Origin: JAEXNA01 sp050486105
GTDB lineage: Bacteria > Vulcanimicrobiota > Xenobia > Xenobiales > JADMJV01
Length of the DNA stretch: 5,764 nt
Direction of reading: 5' to 3'
NCBI GenBank assembly: GCA_050486105.1
Contig: JBJHCR010000382.1
Coordinates: 1 to 5,764, forward strand
This document shows, one piece after another, positions 2,761-5,764 of this stretch. Positions within the stretch are counted from its first letter, which is position 1. The number at the start of each line of letters is the position of its first letter. The position numbers and the translations under genes are program-made. The notes under the pieces were generated by a model. It searched no databases. It had not been told where the DNA came from and saw nothing but the letters and a program-made list of their open reading frames with translations.

Positions 2761-5643
2761 TTAGGCGTTGTTGATGGCGGCGTGAGCTGCGGCCAGGCGA
2801 GCGATGGGCACTCGGAATGGCGAGCAGGACACGTAGTTCAAGCCCAAGAGGTGACAGAACTCCACCGACTCGGGGTCGCCCCCGTGCTCACCGCAGATCC
2901 CCACTTCCAGGTTCGGGTTGACGGCTCTGCCTTCAGAAACAGCCATCTTCATCAGCCGACCAACGCCTTTGCGATCCACCACTTGGAAAGGATCTACTTT
3001 GAGCACACCCTTGTCCAGGTAGACCGGCATGAAACTCCCCGCCGCATCGTCGCGGGAATAGCCATAGGTGGTCTGGGTGAGGTCGTTGGTGCCGAAGGAG
3101 AAGAAGTCGGCGCAGGTGGCCAGTTCGTCGGCCACCAGGGTGGCTCGGGGCAACTCGATCATGGTTCCGATCTTATGCTCCACCTTGATGCCGGTCTCTT
3201 TCTCCACCTCAGCCACCACCTCTTCGGCAGCTTGGCGGCACAGTTGCATCTCTTCAATGCAGCCGATACCCGGAATCATGATCTCCGGCTTGGGATCGAT
3301 GCCCTTCTTCTTCAGCTCGCTTGCCGCTTCCATGATGGCTCGAACTTGCATCTTGTAGATCTCAGGAAAAACGATCCCCAGGCGGCAGAAGCGCTGACCC
3401 AGCATGGGATTGGCTTCTTTGAGGACGATCACTCGGTCCAGGAGATCTTCCAAGGAATCAAGCGTGGTATGACTACCTCGGCGCTTGCGCACCTCGTTGA
3501 GCTCCGCCTCGAACAGCTTCTTGTCCACTTCGTGCAAGGTCTTCAACTTGGTCACGTCGGCCAAGAGTTCACCGTAGCTCGGCAGGAACTCGTGCAAAGG
3601 CGGGTCCAGTAGGCGAATGATCACCCAGTGGCCGTCCATGGATTCGAGAATGCCTTTGAAGTCTTCCCGCTGAATGGGCAACAATTTGCCCACCAACTCC
3701 ATGTACTTGGTCCAAGGGCCTTCGAGCTCGGCCTTGAGCTTGGAGAGTTCCTCGCTGGTGTCTCGATGCTGGCGGCTTTCGACGTTGACCCCTACCAAAG
3801 TGGCTTCGAGAGCCGTCAGTTCTCTCTTGGTGCTCTCGGCCTGCGGGGCCACCAAAATCATCTCCTGCACGATGGGAATGCGGGTTTGCTCCATAAACAT
3901 GTGCTCGGTTCGGCACAACCCGATCCCTTCAGCTCCAAAGCCTCGGGCTCTCTGAGCATCGGTGGGGGTGTCGGCGTTGGCGTAGACTCCCAGTTTGCGG
4001 TACTCATCGGCCCAACTCAAGATGGTTTTGGTCTCGTCGGACAGTTCGGTGGGCTCGTGCAGTTTGCACTCGCCCAGGATCACCTCTCCTGTGCCCCCGT
4101 CGATGGTGATGTAGGCGCCCTCGCCAAAAACGATGTCCCCGGCTCGGACCTTCTTGCGCTCAAGATCGATCTTGAGCGACTCACAGCCTACGATACAGGG
4201 AATCCCCCAGCCTCGAGCCACCAGAGCCGCGTGAGAGGAGGGTCCCCCGGTGGAGGTTAGGATGCCCTTAGCCACAGCCATACCGTGAGCGTCATCGGGA
4301 GTGGTCTCCGGACGCACCAGGATCACCGGCTTGCCCTGATTCGAAAAGGTCACCGCATCGTTGGCTTCAAAGACCACCACTCCGCAGGCAGCACCGGGAG
4401 AGGCGTTGGTGCCCTTGGCCAGCATGCGACCGGCTTCGGTGGCTTCCTTTTTCACCTCATCGGGGATGTACGGATGAAGCAGTCGGTCCAGTTGTTCGGG
4501 AAGCACTCGCAAGACGGCCTGCTTCTTATCGATCAGGCCCTCTTCCACCATGTCCACGGCAATCTTGATGGCCGACTGGGCGGTGCGTTTTCCGGTTCGG
4601 GTCTGCAGCATGAAAAGTTTCCCTTTTTCAATGGTGAACTCCATGTCTTGCATATCTTTGTAGTGGTTTTCGAGCTTGGTCGAAATGTCCGCCAGCTCTT
4701 TCCACAGTTCCGGGAAACTCTTCTCCATATCCTGGAGAGGGAGCGGGGTGCGGATCCCTGCCACCACATCTTCGCCCTGGGCGTTGATCAGAAAATCACC
4801 CACCGGCAGGCGTTCGCCGGTGTTGTAATTGCGAGTGAAGGCTACTCCGGTCCCTGAGTCCTCGCCCAGGTTTCCAAACACCATGCCCTGCACGTTCACC
4901 GCCGTGCCCAGATCGTGAGGAATCTTCTCGTGATTGCGGTAGACGAAGGCGCGAGGGTTGTTCCAACTCTTGAAAACGGCCTCAACAGAGAGCAAGAGTT
5001 GATCCTTGACATCCGTGGGAAACTCTCGACCGGCTTCCTTGCGGAATTTGTCGAGAAAAGACTTCACCAAGTCTTTCAAGTGTTCAGCGGTGAGGTCTTT
5101 ATCCAGGACCACGCCCACCTCTTTCTTCTTATGGGCGATGAGGTGTTCGAACTCATGCTTGGGCAGACCCATGACCACGTCGGAAAACATCTGAATAAAG
5201 CGACGATAAGCGTCGTAAGCGAAACGAGCGTCGTTGGACTGCTTGATCAAGCCCTGAACGGTCTGCTCGTTGAGGCCCAAGTTTAGGACGGTATCCATCA
5301 TACCGGGCATGGAGATGCGCGCTCCAGAGCGAACCGAAAGCAGCAAAGGGTTTTCATTGCTGCCGAAGCCCTTGCCCATCTTCTTCTCGAGCTCTTCGAT
5401 GCGACCCATGATGTCTTCAGTCAGACCGGGCGGCATGGCTTTGAACTCCTGGTAGACGTTGCATACTTCGGTGGTGATGACAAAGCCTGGAGGGACCGGA
5501 AAACCGAGGCGAGTCATCTCAGAAAGGTTCGCCCCTTTGCCTCCCAAGATGTTCTTCATGCCGGCCTGTCCTTCGTCGAAGGAGTAGGTGGCCTTTCCGT
5601 CGGTGAGTTGGGATTTCCATTCTTGGCTGATGGTTTGCGTCAC
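2761..5643 (-). CDS. ppdK: Pyruvate, phosphate dikinase (complete)
   Basis: This cytoplasmic enzyme interconverts ATP, phosphate and pyruvate with AMP, pyrophosphate and phosphoenolpyruvate. It serves gluconeogenesis or pyrophosphate-linked glycolysis. All three domains are seen. The N-terminal nucleotide-binding domain (about 20-355) has LGGKGANLSEM and SVRSGARISMPGMMDTVLN and ends with LQTRTGKRTA. The swivelling phosphohistidine domain (about 400-525) has GGPSSHAALVARG, where His471 is catalytic. The C-terminal PEP/pyruvate barrel has RLLDPPLHEFLP (Arg677), NPMLGQRFCRL (Arg751), Glu830, FGTNDLTQ (Asn853, Asp854) and GICGEHGG (Cys917). The residue before the catalytic Ser-His is Ser, with Pro where GGMTSH is common in other members. 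At 960 residues it is about 60-90 longer than the usual bacterial enzyme. The excess lies at about 600-645 and 695-735, in Glu/Lys/Leu-rich, probably helical segments. The GTG start is supported by AGAGGT seven bases upstream. No operon partner is seen; a terminator follows. Confidence 0.98.
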   Translation of the reverse strand: MTQTISQEWKSQLTDGKATYSFDEGQAGMKNILGGKGANLSEMTRLGFPVPPGFVITTEVCNVYQEFKAMPPGLTEDIMGRIEELEKKMGKGFGSNENPLLLSVRSGARISMPGMMDTVLNLGLNEQTVQGLIKQSNDARFAYDAYRRFIQMFSDVVMGLPKHEFEHLIAHKKKEVGVVLDKDLTAEHLKDLVKSFLDKFRKEAGREFPTDVKDQLLLSVEAVFKSWNNPRAFVYRNHEKIPHDLGTAVNVQGMVFGNLGEDSGTGVAFTRNYNTGERLPVGDFLINAQGEDVVAGIRTPLPLQDMEKSFPELWKELADISTKLENHYKDMQDMEFTIEKGKLFMLQTRTGKRTAQSAIKIAVDMVEEGLIDKKQAVLRVLPEQLDRLLHPYIPDEVKKEATEAGRMLAKGTNASPGAACGVVVFEANDAVTFSNQGKPVILVRPETTPDDAHGMAVAKGILTSTGGPSSHAALVARGWGIPCIVGCESLKIDLERKKVRAGDIVFGEGAYITIDGGTGEVILGECKLHEPTELSDETKTILSWADEYRKLGVYANADTPTDAQRARGFGAEGIGLCRTEHMFMEQTRIPIVQEMILVAPQAESTKRELTALEATLVGVNVESRQHRDTSEELSKLKAELEGPWTKYMELVGKLLPIQREDFKGILESMDGHWVIIRLLDPPLHEFLPSYGELLADVTKLKTLHEVDKKLFEAELNEVRKRRGSHTTLDSLEDLLDRVIVLKEANPMLGQRFCRLGIVFPEIYKMQVRAIMEAASELKKKGIDPKPEIMIPGIGCIEEMQLCRQAAEEVVAEVEKETGIKVEHKIGTMIELPRATLVADELATCADFFSFGTNDLTQTTYGYSRDDAAGSFMPVYLDKGVLKVDPFQVVDRKGVGRLMKMAVSEGRAVNPNLEVGICGEHGGDPESVEFCHLLGLNYVSCSPFRVPIARLAAAHAAINNA

Positions 5644-5650
5644 AATAGGT

Positions 5651-5656
5651 ACCTCT
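5651..5656 (-). promoter_or_regulatory. Ribosome binding site that supports the GTG start of ppdK
   Basis: Read leftward, AGAGGT ends seven bases before GTG 5643. This is good spacing for a Shine-Dalgarno site and favours this GTG over the in-frame ATG at residue 29, which would remove the beginning of the nucleotide-binding domain. Confidence 0.7.
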
Positions 5657-5702
5657 TACGTAAATTGAATTTTCTAGCGTTGGCTCCGAGAAGTTAGACT
5701 TC

Positions 5703-5720
5703 CCGAGACTTGAGTCTCGG
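5703..5720. promoter_or_regulatory. Palindrome upstream of ppdK, possible operator or leader stem
   Basis: CCGAGACT (5703-5710) is the exact reverse complement of AGTCTCGG (5713-5720). A second small stem, GAAGT-TAG-ACTTC, lies just beside it, nearer ppdK, and CCCTAGGG follows at 5722-5729. These lie 60-85 bases upstream of the ppdK start, in the only region that could hold its promoter. No T-run follows in either direction, so a terminator is unlikely. I could not find a convincing -35/-10 pair. Confidence 0.35.
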
Positions 5721-5764
5721 ACCCTAGGGCCGGGCGATCCTGGAGGGGTTATCCGGTTATACCC

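Noticed and set aside
2354..2764. 136-codon + strand frame over the antitoxin
   Set aside because: It is a shadow of vapB-vapC, which is supported by domain content, start, ribosome binding site and one-base spacing.
2746..3612. Long + strand frame (288 codons) and others at 3628-4260 and 4285-4857
   Set aside because: They run antisense to ppdK, whose product is recognisable along its whole length. The opposite-strand translations are His/Leu/Gln-rich shadow sequences with no domain.
1..5764. CRISPR array, tRNA or rRNA genes
   Set aside because: I saw no regularly spaced repeats and no cloverleaf or rRNA core sequences on either strand.

Overview
The window is a stretch of bacterial DNA of unknown species. 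It has tightly packed genes on both strands, GTG starts next to Shine-Dalgarno-like sites, and a bacterial toxin-antitoxin locus. From about base 480 onward the genes have mid-to-high GC (by eye mid-50s to 60s percent). The first ~475 bases are clearly poorer in GC (about 43% by hand count). A run of ten Ns inside one gene marks draft or metagenomic assembly. Nothing fixes the phylum.

Left end (1-500): the C-terminus of a VanY-like (M15) D-Ala-D-Ala carboxypeptidase runs in from the window edge. It is convergent with a short, TPR-like reading frame. Both lie in the low-GC block, which ends abruptly at about 470-497, at either an assembly join or a transfer boundary. Next (525-1660): a small four-cysteine protein is transcribed leftward. 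Divergent from it is a predicted exported member of the N-formylglutamate amidohydrolase family, interrupted by the N gap.

Centre (1650-2629): this is the most interesting part. A leftward VapB-VapC-type toxin-antitoxin operon has an intact Phd/YefM-like antitoxin, but the PIN-domain toxin gene is broken twice by two different small palindromic elements (160 and about 177 bp). Both look like non-autonomous MITEs. Each is bounded by inverted repeats and a short target duplication. Removing both with one copy of each duplication restores a continuous 129-codon VapC frame that ends in a canonical TRNPEDF motif and a normal stop. The toxin has also lost its usual second acidic residue (Glu to Val), so it was probably dead or dying apart from the insertions.

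Right part (2697-5764): a GC-rich hairpin terminator lies after ppdK, a complete leftward pyruvate phosphate dikinase gene of 960 codons. Its catalytic residues are all present, and it carries two extra helical segments near the linker and C-terminal domain. A GTG start with a good ribosome binding site and an upstream pair of short palindromes complete the locus. The genes do not form one pathway. The window reads as a housekeeping metabolic gene (ppdK) next to an accessory region that collects toxin-antitoxin modules and small transposable elements.
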